DNA of 64,000 bases from Streptococcus himalayensis (GTDB lineage Bacteria; Bacillota; Bacilli; Lactobacillales; Streptococcaceae): positions 1,569,501 to 1,633,500 of the forward strand of contig NZ_CP016953.1 in NCBI RefSeq assembly GCF_001708305.1, given 5' to 3'. Positions 9,274-19,216 of the stretch are shown one piece after another. The stretch's first letter is position 1, and each line of letters begins with the position of its first letter. Under the pieces are notes generated by a model. The model worked only from the letters and a program-made list of their open reading frames with translations, was not told the origin of the DNA and searched no databases. A program made the position numbers and the translations under genes.

Positions 9274-10151
9274 TGAATGGAATTATAAATGTTAAAAAAG
9301 AAGCCGGAATGACTTCGCATGATGTAGTTTTTAAACTGCGAAAAATCTTGCAAACCAAGAAAATCGGCCACGGTGGAACGCTAGATCCTGACGTGGTAGG
9401 TGTGTTGCCGATTGCAGTGGGAAAAGCAACGCGTTTGGTTGAGTATATGCAGGAAGAAGGCAAGACCTATGAGGGTGAGATTACACTTGGATTTTCGACG
9501 ACAACTGAAGACGCAAGTGGGGAGATTGTGACAGAAACGCGGCTATCAGAGCCTCTATCAGAAGAGGTTATTGATACGGCCATGCAGACATTTGTAGGAA
9601 CTATCAAGCAGACTCCTCCTATGTATTCCGCAGTCAAGGTCAATGGTCGAAAGTTATATGAGTACGCAAGGGCAGGTGAAATCATCGAACGTCCAGAACG
9701 AGAGGTAACCATTGATGCATTTGAGAGAACCAGTCCTCTCTTTTTTCAAGACGGGCTCTTGTCCTTTCAATTTCGGGTGGTTTGTAGCAAAGGCACCTAT
9801 ATCCGCACCTTGTCGGTAGATTTGGGAGAAAAATTAGGCTATGCGAGCCACATGTCTGCACTCACACGGACCTCTTCTGCCGGTATGCATTTGGAAGATA
9901 GTTTGACCTTGGCTGAAATTGCTGAGAAAGTAGCAGCAGATGACCTATCCTTTTTGCAACCTCTAGAATTAGGAATTGGAGACTTGAAAGTACTAGAGTT
10001 GACCAGTGAGCAAGAGGAGGAAGTCCGATTTGGACGCTTCATTTCTTTAGCAGTTGAGGACGAGCAGGTGGCAGGATTTCACGAGGGGAAATTAATCGCT
10101 ATCTTGGAAAAACGAGAGGCAGTTTACAAGCCTAAAAAAGTCTTTCAGTGA
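9273..10151 (+). CDS. truB: tRNA pseudouridine(55) synthase
   Basis: TruB makes the T-loop pseudouridine 55 of tRNA. The protein starts [19 protein letters not shown], the usual TruB opening, with the catalytic-Asp motif [14 protein letters not shown] near residue 35-48 and the later [12 protein letters not shown] and KGTYIRTL motifs; the C-terminal part is PUA-like. An ATG one codon earlier (9270) overlaps the stop of the previous gene. The second ATG at 9273 has better spacing from GGAG and matches the usual N-terminus. About 292 residues, a normal length. Coupled to the DUF2130 gene by overlap. Confidence 0.96.
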   Translation: MNGIINVKKEAGMTSHDVVFKLRKILQTKKIGHGGTLDPDVVGVLPIAVGKATRLVEYMQEEGKTYEGEITLGFSTTTEDASGEIVTETRLSEPLSEEVIDTAMQTFVGTIKQTPPMYSAVKVNGRKLYEYARAGEIIERPEREVTIDAFERTSPLFFQDGLLSFQFRVVCSKGTYIRTLSVDLGEKLGYASHMSALTRTSSAGMHLEDSLTLAEIAEKVAADDLSFLQPLELGIGDLKVLELTSEQEEEVRFGRFISLAVEDEQVAGFHEGKLIAILEKREAVYKPKKVFQ

Positions 10152-10158
10152 GATTTTA

Positions 10159-10174
10159 TGATAAAATAGAACTA
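10159..10174 (+). promoter_or_regulatory. ribF promoter positioned for a leaderless mRNA
   Basis: The extended -10 TGaTAAAAT has its hexamer at 10162-10167, 6 nt before the ATG at 10174. There is no Shine-Dalgarno sequence in the intervening bases. Confidence 0.55.
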
Positions 10175-11094
10175 TGAAAACGATATATATTACCAATCAG
10201 GAAGATATAGAACAGCGTGAGGACACTGTCCTCGTCTTGGGATATTTTGATGGTCTTCATAAAGGGCATCAGGCCTTGTTTGAAGCGGCCAGAAAAATAG
10301 CGACAGCCCAACAGTTGAAAATAGCTGTCCTAACCTTTCCAGAGTCCCCTAAGATTCCATTTGTCCGCTATCAAGAAGATTTATTGTCCCACTTAGCAAA
10401 TCCTGATGAGCGAGAGGAAGCTTTTGCAGCCATAGGAGTGGATTTTCTTTACTTGATAGATTTTAGTAGCCGTTTTGCACATCATACAGGTCAAGAATTT
10501 GTGGAGCAATACATCAAGGCTCTGAAGGCAAAGGTTATTGTGGCAGGATTTGACTATCATTTTGGTCGCGATAAACAATCAGCTAAGGATTTGCAAGGCT
10601 ATACCTCTGCTGAAGTCATCATTGTGCCATCTGTCGAGAAGGCAGGAGAAAAGATTAGTTCGACACGGATTAAACAGGCAATTACGAAAGGAGATGTGAA
10701 GGTAGCCTACGAGTTGTTAGGGCGTCCATTAACGACCCATGGTTTGGTGGTTCATGGGGATGCACGAGGCCGAACCTTGGGCTATCCGACGGCTAATCTA
10801 GCTCCTTTGGATAGGGTTATTCTGCCTCAAGAGGGGGTATATGTCGTGGATGTTGCCTATCAAGGTCATATTTATCGCGGCATGGCTAGTATTGGCAAGA
10901 ATGTGACCTTTAATGGCAATGAATTACGCTTGGAAGTGCATTTATTTGACTTTTCAGGAAATATGTATGGTGATAAAGTGACCATTTACTGGCTAGATCG
11001 CCTACGGGATATGATTAAATTCTCTAGCTTGAAGAATTTAATGGTGCAATTAAAACAAGACGAAGCAGCTGCACGACGTTGGACGCTTGACTAG
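10174..11094 (+). CDS. ribF: Bifunctional riboflavin kinase / FAD synthetase
   Basis: RibF phosphorylates riboflavin to FMN and adenylates FMN to FAD. The N-terminal nucleotidyltransferase domain (residues about 15-170) carries GYFDGLHKGHQ (the HxGH-type motif) and the ISSTRIK motif near residue 160-167. The C-terminal flavokinase domain (about 180-306) carries RGRTLGYPTANL and the GVYVVDV strand. The 306-residue length is typical. There is no ribosome-binding site; initiation from a leaderless transcript is predicted. It lies 22 nt after truB, a common firmicute pair. Confidence 0.96.
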   Translation: MKTIYITNQEDIEQREDTVLVLGYFDGLHKGHQALFEAARKIATAQQLKIAVLTFPESPKIPFVRYQEDLLSHLANPDEREEAFAAIGVDFLYLIDFSSRFAHHTGQEFVEQYIKALKAKVIVAGFDYHFGRDKQSAKDLQGYTSAEVIIVPSVEKAGEKISSTRIKQAITKGDVKVAYELLGRPLTTHGLVVHGDARGRTLGYPTANLAPLDRVILPQEGVYVVDVAYQGHIYRGMASIGKNVTFNGNELRLEVHLFDFSGNMYGDKVTIYWLDRLRDMIKFSSLKNLMVQLKQDEAAARRWTLD

Positions 11095-11158
11095 GGGATG
11101 AATCCTCTTAAAATCTCTGAAAAAATCACGAAAATGTCTAGTCGGATGCCTGATAATT

Positions 11159-11167
11159 TGGTATAAT
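11159..11167 (+). promoter_or_regulatory. Extended -10 promoter upstream of spx
   Basis: TGGTATAAT with a perfect hexamer at 11162-11167. The resulting leader of about 28 nt contains an AAGAAGAGA purine stretch before the ATG. Confidence 0.6.
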
Positions 11168-11201
11168 AAGAATAGGTCTAAATAAATAAGAAGAGAAATA
11201 C

Positions 11202-11603
11202 ATGATTACACTATTTTTATCACCAAGTTGCACTAGCTGTAGAAAAGCGCGTGCTTGGTTACTCAATCATGATGTTCCTTTTCAGGAACACAATATTATG
11301 ACGAGTCCCCTTTCACGAGATGAATTACAGCATATCCTTTCTTTAACAGAAAATGGTACAGATGACATTATTTCAACTCGTTCAAAGATTTTTCAAAAAT
11401 TAAATGTAGATGTTGAAAATATGTCTATATCCGAATTGATTCGTTTGATTGGAGAAAATCCAAGTCTTTTACGACGCCCGATTATTCTCGACGGCAAACG
11501 GATGCAAATCGGTTTTAATGAAGATGAGATTCGAGCGTTTTTGCCACGTGGCTACCGCCAGCAGGAATTACGCGATGCAACCTTACGAGCAGAGATTGAA
11601 TAA
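11202..11603 (+). CDS. spxA: Spx-family transcriptional regulator (SpxA)
   Basis: Spx binds the RNA polymerase alpha C-terminal domain and reprograms transcription under disulfide stress. The 133-residue product has the ArsC-like fold with the redox CTSC motif at C10/C13, the [11 protein letters not shown] helix and the [20 protein letters not shown] core. Sequence resembles Bacillus Spx more than the divergent MIKIY-type second streptococcal paralogue. Streptococci carry two Spx proteins and I cannot fix the A1/A2 numbering from the sequence. Spx is normally degraded by ClpXP; clpX is in the same neighbourhood. Confidence 0.92.
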   Translation: MITLFLSPSCTSCRKARAWLLNHDVPFQEHNIMTSPLSRDELQHILSLTENGTDDIISTRSKIFQKLNVDVENMSISELIRLIGENPSLLRRPIILDGKRMQIGFNEDEIRAFLPRGYRQQELRDATLRAEIE

Positions 11604-11608
11604 GGAAT

Positions 11609-11887
11609 ATGAATAAGAACTATCAATACCCACTAGATTTATCGTGGAGCACTGAAGAGCTTGCTTCAGTGCTTTCTTTTTTATCCCAAGTTGAAAAAGC
11701 CTACGAATCAAAGGTTTTGGCACAAGACGTGCTAGAAGCCTATAAGGTCTTTAAAACAGTTGTCCCAAGCAAAGGGGAAGAAAAACGGATTGGACGCGAA
11801 TTTGAGGCTGCCAGTGGCTACTCGCTTTACCGGACTGTTGAAGCCGCAAAAAAACAGGAGAAAGGAATGATTTCTCTTGGAAATTAA
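11609..11887 (+). CDS. UPF0223 family protein
   Basis: A 92-residue protein beginning [17 protein letters not shown], followed by helical [22 protein letters not shown], which fits the UPF0223 (YktA-like) family of unknown function. It follows spx by 5 nt and its 3' end overlaps the start of the phosphatase gene. Gene order spx-UPF0223-suhB suggests one transcript. Confidence 0.85.
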   Translation: MNKNYQYPLDLSWSTEELASVLSFLSQVEKAYESKVLAQDVLEAYKVFKTVVPSKGEEKRIGREFEAASGYSLYRTVEAAKKQEKGMISLGN

Positions 11888-12653
11888 GTTCGCATTTGCA
11901 AAAACGATTATTTACGAGGCAGCAGCCTACATCCGTGAACGCCTAGATGAGCCGATTGTGATTGCTACAAAATCAGGGCCGACAGATCTCGTGACCCAGC
12001 TGGACGAAGAAGTCCAAGACCAGCTTGTACAGAAGATTCTAGCATCGTATCCAGAAGATAAGATTTTTGCGGAGGAAAAGGGGCTTCGTCATCCTATTTT
12101 TGATGGTCAGGTTTGGGTGATTGATCCCATTGATGGAACCAATAATTTTATTGCCCAACAGACGGATTTTGCTATTATGCTTGCCTATTTTGAAAATGGC
12201 GTTGGCCAGTTTGGCTTTATCTATGATGTGATGCGAGATGAGCTTTACCACGGTGGAGGGCAGTTTGATGTTTACTGTAATGAGCAGAAATTAGCTGGTT
12301 ATCGCGATAGGTCCTTGCAGCAATCTCTGATTTCTATCAGCGCTGGTTTCTTTCAGAGTGAGTCGATTGATATTTTGCCTCTTGTGCACCAATCTTTGGG
12401 AACCCGTCTTTATGGTAGTGCAGGGATTAGTTTTGCAAAGGTTTTATCGGGTCGCTTGCTCTTGTATGTGTCCTCGATTTTTCCTTGGGATTATGCAGCT
12501 GCTAGTATTTTAGCGGAAAAATTAGGCTATCAGGTCTTGACTATCGATGGGCAAATCCCAGATTTTCAAACGCGTCAGGATGTGATGATTGCTCCTATAG
12601 AAAAAATGGGAGAAATTACTTCTTATATCGTCAAAAAGGAGGGAGTTAGATGA
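11877..12653 (+). CDS. suhB: Inositol monophosphatase family protein (SuhB-like), TTG start
   Basis: A member of the lithium-sensitive metal-dependent phosphatase family, which dephosphorylates myo-inositol phosphate and related sugar or nucleotide phosphates. The 258-residue product has the metal-site motifs FAEEKG near residue 63-68, [12 protein letters not shown] near residue 81, and the C-terminal WDYAAA motif near residue 203. The physiological substrate cannot be told from sequence. The frame begins at a TTG at 11877, 10 nt after AGAAAGGA, overlapping the preceding gene by 11 nt. No better ATG exists near the conserved N-terminus. Confidence 0.88.
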   Translation: MEIKFAFAKTIIYEAAAYIRERLDEPIVIATKSGPTDLVTQLDEEVQDQLVQKILASYPEDKIFAEEKGLRHPIFDGQVWVIDPIDGTNNFIAQQTDFAIMLAYFENGVGQFGFIYDVMRDELYHGGGQFDVYCNEQKLAGYRDRSLQQSLISISAGFFQSESIDILPLVHQSLGTRLYGSAGISFAKVLSGRLLLYVSSIFPWDYAAASILAEKLGYQVLTIDGQIPDFQTRQDVMIAPIEKMGEITSYIVKKEGVR

Positions 12654-13954
12654 AGTTTCCAAAAGGATTTCAAGAAAAATATGAGCAACTTTTGGGAGAG
12701 GAGGCTAGCTCTTTTTTTATGAGCTTTGAGAAAGAAGCTGTTGCAGGTTTTAGGACCAATCCCTTAAAAGAAGTCCAACAAACCTTTGAACAGTCAATTC
12801 CTTCAATGCCTTGGTCTTATTATGGAAAGGTGAATGGGAAATCTCCAGAGCATGTGTCTGGTCTCTTATATTCACAGGAACCAGCAGCACAAGTGGTGGG
12901 ACAGGTAGCCGCTCCTCAAGAGGGCATGAAGGTCTTGGATTTAGCTGCTGCACCTGGAGGAAAATCAACCCATCTCTTATCTTATTTGGGCAATACAGGC
13001 CTTCTTGTCAGCAATGAAATTTCAAAAAAACGCTCGAAAATCCTAGTCGAAAATATTGAACGATTTGGAGCCCGCAATGTCCTGGTGACCAATGAATCAG
13101 CAGAGCGCTTGGCTAAGGTTTTTGGGGGATATTTTGATATGATTGTCTTAGATGCCCCGTGCTCAGGTGAGGGGATGTTTCGAAAAGACCCTGCTGCCAT
13201 GGATTATTGGACGTCTACTTATCCAAGTGAATGTGCTATGCTACAACGAGATATTTTGACAGATGCCATTAAGATGTTAGCCCCAAACGGTGTTCTTATT
13301 TATTCAACCTGTACCTGGTCGCCAGAAGAAAATGAAGAGATTGTCCAGTGGTTGATCGAAGAGCATGATGCGATTCTTGAAGAAGTGCCCTTTATCAATG
13401 GAATGGTGAAAGGAATCGGAATGCCTCAAGTAGCCCGCATGTATCCTCACCATTTTATGGGAGAAGGTCAGTTTGTTGCGCGACTTCGGTTTTCTGGTAA
13501 TAGTAAAAACCAAAAAAGAAAAGGAAGTCGGAGTAATTTAACGGCCGAACAACAGCAATTGTGGAAGGAGTTTTCAGATAAACACTTGCAAACGGTACTG
13601 ACGGGGATTTTGCAAACCTTTGGTGAGCAGCTCTATCTATTGCCGGAGGAGCTTCCGGATCTTTCCAAGCTAAAAATTGCACGAAATGGCTTGCATCTGG
13701 GAACCTTTAAAAAGAAACGTTTTGAGCCAAGCTTTGCCTTGGGCTTGGCCTTACAACCAAGAGAAGTAATATCTAAGATAGAATTAACGGAGGAACAGTT
13801 TTATCGCTATGCAGCAGGTGAGACGATCAACGTAGATCCACTTTTTCCAAACGGCTGGTACCAAGTCTTAGCTGCAGGAAACGGCTTAGGATTTGCGAAA
13901 GTCAGTCAAGGCATTCTGAAAAATTATTTCCCTAAGGGTCTCCGTTTTCGTTGA
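12650..13954 (+). CDS. rsmF: RsmF/NSUN-type RNA m5C methyltransferase with C-terminal PUA-like domain
   Basis: This is a SAM-dependent RNA cytosine-5 methyltransferase. The 434-residue protein has AAAPGGKSTHL (SAM binding, about residue 101-112), the catalytic DAPCSGEGMFRKD and STCTWSPEENE segments carrying the two conserved Cys of the family. The C-terminal region from about 290 fits the extra domain of firmicute RsmF-like proteins. The start overlaps suhB by ATGA, indicating coupling. The target base is inferred from family membership only. Confidence 0.88.
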   Translation: MKFPKGFQEKYEQLLGEEASSFFMSFEKEAVAGFRTNPLKEVQQTFEQSIPSMPWSYYGKVNGKSPEHVSGLLYSQEPAAQVVGQVAAPQEGMKVLDLAAAPGGKSTHLLSYLGNTGLLVSNEISKKRSKILVENIERFGARNVLVTNESAERLAKVFGGYFDMIVLDAPCSGEGMFRKDPAAMDYWTSTYPSECAMLQRDILTDAIKMLAPNGVLIYSTCTWSPEENEEIVQWLIEEHDAILEEVPFINGMVKGIGMPQVARMYPHHFMGEGQFVARLRFSGNSKNQKRKGSRSNLTAEQQQLWKEFSDKHLQTVLTGILQTFGEQLYLLPEELPDLSKLKIARNGLHLGTFKKKRFEPSFALGLALQPREVISKIELTEEQFYRYAAGETINVDPLFPNGWYQVLAAGNGLGFAKVSQGILKNYFPKGLRFR

Positions 13955-14043
13955 TACTGGCGAAAAATACTAATGTTATTATATTTTTTCGAGAGGTATT
14001 TGATTCTACTCCTTGATTTTTCAGGGACTTTCGTAGAAAAATC

Positions 14044-14072
14044 TTTTCAAATATTCTGACTTATGATATAGT
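14044..14072 (+). promoter_or_regulatory. Promoter of the pst operon
   Basis: TTTTCA (14044-14049), 17-nt spacer, TGaTATAGT with hexamer at 14067-14072. A regulator site for PhoB/PnpR-type control is plausible here, but I cannot identify a box with confidence. Confidence 0.6.
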
Positions 14073-14126
14073 GAAAATAGGAAAGCTTTTGAGAGCATTT
14101 CCCACTTATTCTAAAGGAGATAAAGA

Positions 14127-14996
14127 TTGAAAAAACAACACAAAATTCTCTCTTCTATGCTGATTGCAGCTCTGGGATTGAGTTTGTCTGCCTGTGCTTC
14201 GTGGATTGACCGTGGAGAATCCATTACAGCAGTGGGATCGACCGCTCTTCAGCCCTTAGTTGAAGCAGCCGCTGATGAATTTAGCATTGAAAATAAGGGC
14301 AAAACGGTGAATGTCCAAGGTGGTGGGTCTGGTACAGGCCTGTCTCAAGTTCAGTCAGGTGCTGTTCAGATTGGAAATAGTGATGTCTTTGCTGAAGAAA
14401 AATCAGGAATTGATGCGAGCCAGTTGGTCGATTACCAAGTAGCTGTTGCAGGTATTGCTGTCATCGTGAATAAGGACGTCAACGTCAAGGATATTAGCCT
14501 TAATCAGCTCAAGAAGATTTTTACAGGTGACATTAAAAACTGGAAAGAACTAGGTGGAAAAGATTTAGAGATTTCCATTATTAACCGGGCAGTCGGTTCT
14601 GGTTCACGGGCAACCTTTGATACGGTTGTGATGAAAGGGGAAGAAGCAGCACAGAGTCTAGAACAAGACTCAAACGGAATGGTCAAATCAATCGTTTCCC
14701 AGACTCCGGGGGCGATTTCCTATCTTGCCTTTTCCTATATCGATAACTCAGTAAAGACAATTCAGTTGAATGGTTTTGAACCTACAATGGACAATGTTGT
14801 TACCAATGATTGGCCAATCTGGTCTTATGAACACATGTATACCAAGGGTGAAGCGACTGGCCTTGAAAAGGAATTTCTAGACTATGTCATGTCTGAAAAA
14901 ATTCAAAAAGGAATTGTCGTTGATATGGGTTATATTTCAGTCAATGATATGAAAGTAACTAAGAGCGCAGACGGTACAGTGAAGGAGAAGAAGTAA
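14127..14996 (+). CDS. pstS: Phosphate ABC transporter substrate-binding lipoprotein
   Basis: PstS captures phosphate outside the cell for the PstCAB importer. The 289-residue precursor has a lipoprotein signal with lipobox LSAC and acylated C23. Phosphate-binding segments include VGSTALQPL near residue 36 and the GSGSRATFD loop. It starts at TTG (14127), 7 nt after AAAGGAG; no ATG is available. It heads a six-gene operon with 2-16 nt gaps or short overlaps. Confidence 0.95.
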   Translation: MKKQHKILSSMLIAALGLSLSACASWIDRGESITAVGSTALQPLVEAAADEFSIENKGKTVNVQGGGSGTGLSQVQSGAVQIGNSDVFAEEKSGIDASQLVDYQVAVAGIAVIVNKDVNVKDISLNQLKKIFTGDIKNWKELGGKDLEISIINRAVGSGSRATFDTVVMKGEEAAQSLEQDSNGMVKSIVSQTPGAISYLAFSYIDNSVKTIQLNGFEPTMDNVVTNDWPIWSYEHMYTKGEATGLEKEFLDYVMSEKIQKGIVVDMGYISVNDMKVTKSADGTVKEKK

Positions 14997-14998
14997 GC

Positions 14999-15916
14999 AT
15001 GAAAAATGAAAAACTTGCCAAAGAATTGCTGTCCCCTTCTAAAAATTCTCGCTTAGAGAAATTTGGAAAGAGCATTACCTTTCTTTGCCTAGCCTTGATT
15101 GTATTCATCGTAGCGATGATTTTACTCTTTGTTGCCCAAAGAGGTTTGTCGACCTTCTTTGTGAATGGTGTCAACATCTTTGAATTTCTATTTGGAACCG
15201 TTTGGAAACCAGCCATTAAGTCCTTCGGTGCTTTTCCAATGATTGCTGGCTCCTTTATTGTGACGATTTTATCTGCCCTTATTGCAACACCTTTTGCAAT
15301 TGGAGCAGCCGTATTTATGACTGAGGTATCGCCGAAATATGGTGCCAAGATTTTGCAACCAGTTATCGAACTCTTGGTTGGGATTCCATCCGTTGTCTAT
15401 GGATTTATTGGCCTTCAGGTTGTTGTACCTTTTGTCCGCTCGATTTTCGGTGGGACAGGTTTTGGTATTTTATCAGGGGTTTTTGTCCTCTTTGTTATGA
15501 TTTTGCCAACGGTAACCTTTATGACGGTTGATAGCTTGAAAGCAGTGCCACGTCATTACCGTGAAGCAAGTCTTGCCATGGGAGCTACTCGTTGGCAAAC
15601 AATTTGGCGTGTGACCTTACATGCAGCCAAGTCTGGTATTTTTACTGCGGTTGTCTTTGGAATGGCTCGTGCCTTTGGTGAAGCCCTTGCAATTCAAATG
15701 GTCGTAGGAAATTCAGCAGTTGTACCGACTTCTTTAACAACACCAGCTGCAACTCTAACATCTGTTTTAACCATGGGAATTGGAAATACGGTTATGGGCA
15801 CTGTCCAAAATAATGTTCTCTGGTCATTGGCTCTCGTTCTATTATTGATGAGTTTAGTCTTTAACTTGATTATGAAATTTATTACAAGAGAGAGGAAGAG
15901 AAACTATGCACGCTAA
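14999..15916 (+). CDS. pstC: Phosphate ABC transporter permease PstC
   Basis: One of two membrane subunits of the high-affinity phosphate importer. The 305-residue protein has six predicted membrane segments and the cytoplasmic EAA-type loop (YREASLAMGATRWQTIWRV, about residues 180-200) that contacts the ATPase. It starts 2 nt after pstS and its stop overlaps pstA by 11 nt. Homologous to, but distinct from, PstA. Confidence 0.95.
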   Translation: MKNEKLAKELLSPSKNSRLEKFGKSITFLCLALIVFIVAMILLFVAQRGLSTFFVNGVNIFEFLFGTVWKPAIKSFGAFPMIAGSFIVTILSALIATPFAIGAAVFMTEVSPKYGAKILQPVIELLVGIPSVVYGFIGLQVVVPFVRSIFGGTGFGILSGVFVLFVMILPTVTFMTVDSLKAVPRHYREASLAMGATRWQTIWRVTLHAAKSGIFTAVVFGMARAFGEALAIQMVVGNSAVVPTSLTTPAATLTSVLTMGIGNTVMGTVQNNVLWSLALVLLLMSLVFNLIMKFITRERKRNYAR

Positions 15917-16793
15917 AAAAGTTGATAAATTAGCGACAGGGATTTTGTACTCGATAGCGATTATTATCGTTGCCATTTTAGCTTCCCTCATTTTGTATAT
16001 CTTGCTCCGAGGTCTTCCTCATGTGAGTTGGTCTTTCCTAACTGGGAAATCTTCTTCCTATCAAGCAGGTGGAGGAATTGGCATTCAGCTCTATAATTCC
16101 TTCTTCCTATTAGTGATTACGCTCTTGATTTCTGTTCCACTTTCAATGGGTGCAGGAATTTATCTGGCAGAATATGCGAAAAAGGGTCGCTTGACCAATT
16201 TTATCCGTACCTGTATTGAAATTTTGTCTTCTCTTCCCTCTGTGGTTGTTGGTCTCTTTGGTTATTTGATTTTTGTTGTCCAATTTCAATACGGCTTTTC
16301 TATCTTATCAGGTGCCTTAGCTTTGACGGTCTTTAATCTGCCACAAATGACGCGCAATGTCGAAGATAGTTTGCGCCATGTTCACCATACGCAGCGCGAA
16401 GCTGGTCTAGCTCTTGGTATTTCACGTTGGGAAACAGTATTTCACGTTGTCATCCCTGAAGCACTTCCAGGAATTGTAACCGGAATTGTCCTTGCTTCTG
16501 GTCGTATTTTTGGGGAAGCTGCGGCTCTTATCTACACCGCAGGTCAATCAGCGCCAGCCCTTGATTGGTCAAACTGGAATCCTTTGAGTGTTACCAGTCC
16601 GATTTCGATTTTCCGTCAGTCAGAAACGCTGGCAGTTCACATCTGGAAGGTTAATAGTGAAGGAACGATTCCAGATGCAACGCAGGTTTCAGCTGGTAGT
16701 GCAGCTATTCTCTTGATTTTCATTTTGATTTTCAACGTATCTGCACGTTATATCGGTAAAAAATTGCATGCAAAATTAACATCTGCAACCTAG
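15906..16793 (+). CDS. pstA: Phosphate ABC transporter permease PstA
   Basis: Second membrane subunit of the phosphate importer, 295 residues with about six membrane segments. The EAA-type loop reads REAGLALGISRWETVFHVVIP (residues about 162-182). It overlaps the 3' end of pstC, so translation is coupled. The length matches PstA. Confidence 0.95.
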   Translation: MHAKKVDKLATGILYSIAIIIVAILASLILYILLRGLPHVSWSFLTGKSSSYQAGGGIGIQLYNSFFLLVITLLISVPLSMGAGIYLAEYAKKGRLTNFIRTCIEILSSLPSVVVGLFGYLIFVVQFQYGFSILSGALALTVFNLPQMTRNVEDSLRHVHHTQREAGLALGISRWETVFHVVIPEALPGIVTGIVLASGRIFGEAAALIYTAGQSAPALDWSNWNPLSVTSPISIFRQSETLAVHIWKVNSEGTIPDATQVSAGSAAILLIFILIFNVSARYIGKKLHAKLTSAT

Positions 16794-16808
16794 AGTAGAG
16801 GAGAAAAA

Positions 16809-17612
16809 ATGGCAGAATACAATTGGAATGAAAAGCATATCATCACCTTTCCTCAGGAGAAGATTGCCTTAGAAACCAAGGATTTACATGTCTATTATGG
16901 TAGTAAGGAATCGATTAAGGGTGTCGATATGCAGTTTGAAAAACATAAAATTACAGCCCTCATCGGCCCGTCTGGCTCTGGGAAATCAACCTATCTTCGT
17001 AGTTTGAACCGTATGAATGATACCATTGATATTGCTAAGGTTACAGGAGAAATTCTCTATGAAGGTGTGGATGTGAACCACCCTGAAATCAATGTCTACG
17101 AAATGCGTAAGCACATTGGAATGGTTTTCCAGCGTCCCAATCCCTTTGCTAAATCCATTTACCGCAATATCACCTTTGCGCATGAACGTGCGGGTGTCAA
17201 AGATAAAAAAGTCTTGGATGAGATTGTGGAGACTTCGCTCAAACAAGCCGCTCTCTGGGATCAAGTCAAAGATGATTTACATAAGTCAGCCTTGACATTA
17301 TCAGGAGGACAGCAACAACGCTTGTGTATCGCTCGTGCTATCGCAGTGAAACCAGAAATTCTCCTCATGGATGAGCCTGCTTCAGCACTTGATCCGATTG
17401 CCACTATGCAGTTGGAAGAAACCATGTTCGAATTGAAAAAGAACTATACGATTATCATTGTGACTCACAACATGCAACAAGCAGCACGCGCCAGTGATTA
17501 CACAGCCTTCTTTTATTTGGGAGATTTGATTGAGTATGATAAAACAGCCAATATCTTCCAAAATGCCAAATTACAATCAACAAACGACTACGTGTCAGGA
17601 CACTTTGGATAG
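16809..17612 (+). CDS. pstB2: Phosphate ABC transporter ATP-binding protein PstB (first copy)
   Basis: Cytoplasmic ATPase of the importer, 267 residues. It shows Walker [10 protein letters not shown] near residue 54, signature LSGGQQQRL, Walker [14 protein letters not shown] and the switch His in VTHNMQQ. An N-terminal extension of about 20 residues distinguishes it from the second copy. Two adjacent, non-identical PstB genes are normal in streptococcal pst operons; division of labour between them is not evident from sequence. Confidence 0.93.
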   Translation: MAEYNWNEKHIITFPQEKIALETKDLHVYYGSKESIKGVDMQFEKHKITALIGPSGSGKSTYLRSLNRMNDTIDIAKVTGEILYEGVDVNHPEINVYEMRKHIGMVFQRPNPFAKSIYRNITFAHERAGVKDKKVLDEIVETSLKQAALWDQVKDDLHKSALTLSGGQQQRLCIARAIAVKPEILLMDEPASALDPIATMQLEETMFELKKNYTIIIVTHNMQQAARASDYTAFFYLGDLIEYDKTANIFQNAKLQSTNDYVSGHFG

Positions 17613-17624
17613 AAAGGAACTTTG

Positions 17625-18383
17625 ATGACAGCACCGATTTTACAAGTTAAAGACTTGTCTGTTTATTACAATAAGAAAAAGGCCTTGAACGATGTTTCCA
17701 TTGATTTTTATCCAAATGAGATTACAGCCCTGATTGGTCCTTCTGGTTCTGGAAAATCAACGCTCTTACGTTCAATTAACCGTATGGGGGATTTGAATCC
17801 AGAGGTGACCTTGACAGGAGCCATTACCTACAATGGACATAATATTTACAGTCCTCGTACGGATACAGTTGATTTGCGAAAAGAGATTGGAATGGTATTC
17901 CAACAGCCCAATCCTTTCCCAATGACCATTTATGAAAATGTGGTCTATGGCTTGCGCATTAATGGAGTGAAAGACAAGCATATTTTAGACGAGGCTGTTG
18001 AGACTTCCTTGATGGGGGCTTCCATTTGGGATGAGGTCAAGGACCGCTTGCATGATTCTGCCATTGGCTTATCGGGTGGACAGCAGCAGCGGGTCTGTGT
18101 AGCACGGGTTCTTGCAACGAGCCCTAAAATCATCTTGCTGGACGAACCAACATCCGCCCTTGATCCTATCTCAGCTGGAAAGATTGAAGAAACCTTGTAT
18201 GGTTTGAAGGACAAGTACACCATGGTCTTGGTCACACGTTCCATGCAGCAGGCGTCACGGATTTCTGATCGAACTGGGTTTTTCCTAGGTGGCGATTTAA
18301 TCGAATACAATACGACCAAGGAAGTCTTCTTGAATCCTCGCAATAAAGAAACAGAAGAATACATCACAGGAAAATTTGGATAA
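17625..18383 (+). CDS. pstB1: Phosphate ABC transporter ATP-binding protein PstB (second copy)
   Basis: A 252-residue ATPase paralogous to the upstream gene, with Walker [10 protein letters not shown], signature LSGGQQQRV and Walker [13 protein letters not shown]. After Walker B the H-loop reads VTRSMQQ: the usual switch His is Arg here, whereas the first copy has VTHNMQQ. If not a sequencing artefact, this may lower ATPase activity and make the pair asymmetric. The ATG at 17625 lies 8 nt after AAAGGA; a TTG immediately before it is less likely to be used. Confidence 0.92.
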   Translation: MTAPILQVKDLSVYYNKKKALNDVSIDFYPNEITALIGPSGSGKSTLLRSINRMGDLNPEVTLTGAITYNGHNIYSPRTDTVDLRKEIGMVFQQPNPFPMTIYENVVYGLRINGVKDKHILDEAVETSLMGASIWDEVKDRLHDSAIGLSGGQQQRVCVARVLATSPKIILLDEPTSALDPISAGKIEETLYGLKDKYTMVLVTRSMQQASRISDRTGFFLGGDLIEYNTTKEVFLNPRNKETEEYITGKFG

Positions 18384-18393
18384 GGGGAAAGAT

Positions 18394-19047
18394 ATGTTAC
18401 GGACACAATTTGAAGAAGAATTAGAAAAACTAGACAATCAATTCTACGCGATGGGAAATGAAGTTCTTGGACAAATCAATCGTACGGTGCGAGCTTTTGT
18501 GTCGCATGATCGTGAGTTGGCACAAGAAGTCATTGCTGATGATACAGATGTTAATGAGTACGAAATGAAATTAGAGAAAAAATCACTCGAAATCATCGCT
18601 CTTCAACAGCCGGTTTCGCAAGATTTGCGAACGGTCATTACCATTTTAAAAGCCAGTAGCGATTTGGAGCGGATGGGAGACCATGCGGTGTCAATTGCCA
18701 AGGCGACTATTCGTATGAAGGGAGAAATGCGAATCAAGTCCGTTGAAGAGGCGATTAGCAAAATGGGGCGTGAGGTGAAGAACTTTGTCGAAGAAACACT
18801 CAACCTCTACCTAAATGGCAATGCCGACCAAGCTTACGAAGTAGCCATGATGGATGAAACAATCAATGAGTATTTCGATCAAATCCGAGATTTAGCCACC
18901 GAGGAAATCAAGGCAAATCCAGAATTGGTGATTACAGGCCGTGATTATTTCGAAGTCATTTCCTATTTGGAACGGATTGGCGATTATGCAAAAAATATCT
19001 GCGAATGGGTTGTCTATTTTGAGACAGGAAAAATCGTTGAAATGTAA
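18394..19047 (+). CDS. phoU: Phosphate signalling protein PhoU
   Basis: PhoU links the Pst transporter to its two-component sensor and dampens phosphate uptake. The 217-residue protein has two tandem three-helix PhoU domains; each contains the characteristic acidic segments such as ASSDLERMGDHAVSIAK and SYLERIGDYAKNICE. The ATG at 18394 has GGGGAAAGAT upstream, whereas an open frame from 18376 (TTG) overlaps pstB. It is the last gene of the operon, followed by a terminator. Confidence 0.95.
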   Translation: MLRTQFEEELEKLDNQFYAMGNEVLGQINRTVRAFVSHDRELAQEVIADDTDVNEYEMKLEKKSLEIIALQQPVSQDLRTVITILKASSDLERMGDHAVSIAKATIRMKGEMRIKSVEEAISKMGREVKNFVEETLNLYLNGNADQAYEVAMMDETINEYFDQIRDLATEEIKANPELVITGRDYFEVISYLERIGDYAKNICEWVVYFETGKIVEM

Positions 19048-19050
19048 AGA

Positions 19051-19080
19051 AGAGAGCTGGGATAATACCGGCTCTCTTTT
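19051..19080 (+). terminator. Terminator of the pst-phoU operon
   Basis: AGAGAGC..GG pairs with CC.GCTCTCT, followed by TTTT. Confidence 0.85.
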
Positions 19081-19180
19081 ATGGAGTATTACAATACGAG
19101 GCTGTTTTCAGGGTATTCCTTGACTATCTGTTACCAACGGCATGAAATGCTGAAATTTTCTCGAAAAGTCTGCTGGATTG

Positions 19181-19189
19181 TGGTAGAAT
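19181..19189 (+). promoter_or_regulatory. Extended -10 promoter of the ClC gene
   Basis: TGgTAGAAT, hexamer at 19184-19189, 27 nt before the start codon at 19217, with AGGAG between. Confidence 0.55.
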
Positions 19190-19216
19190 AGAACTAGAAA
19201 ATATGAGGAGAATGAT

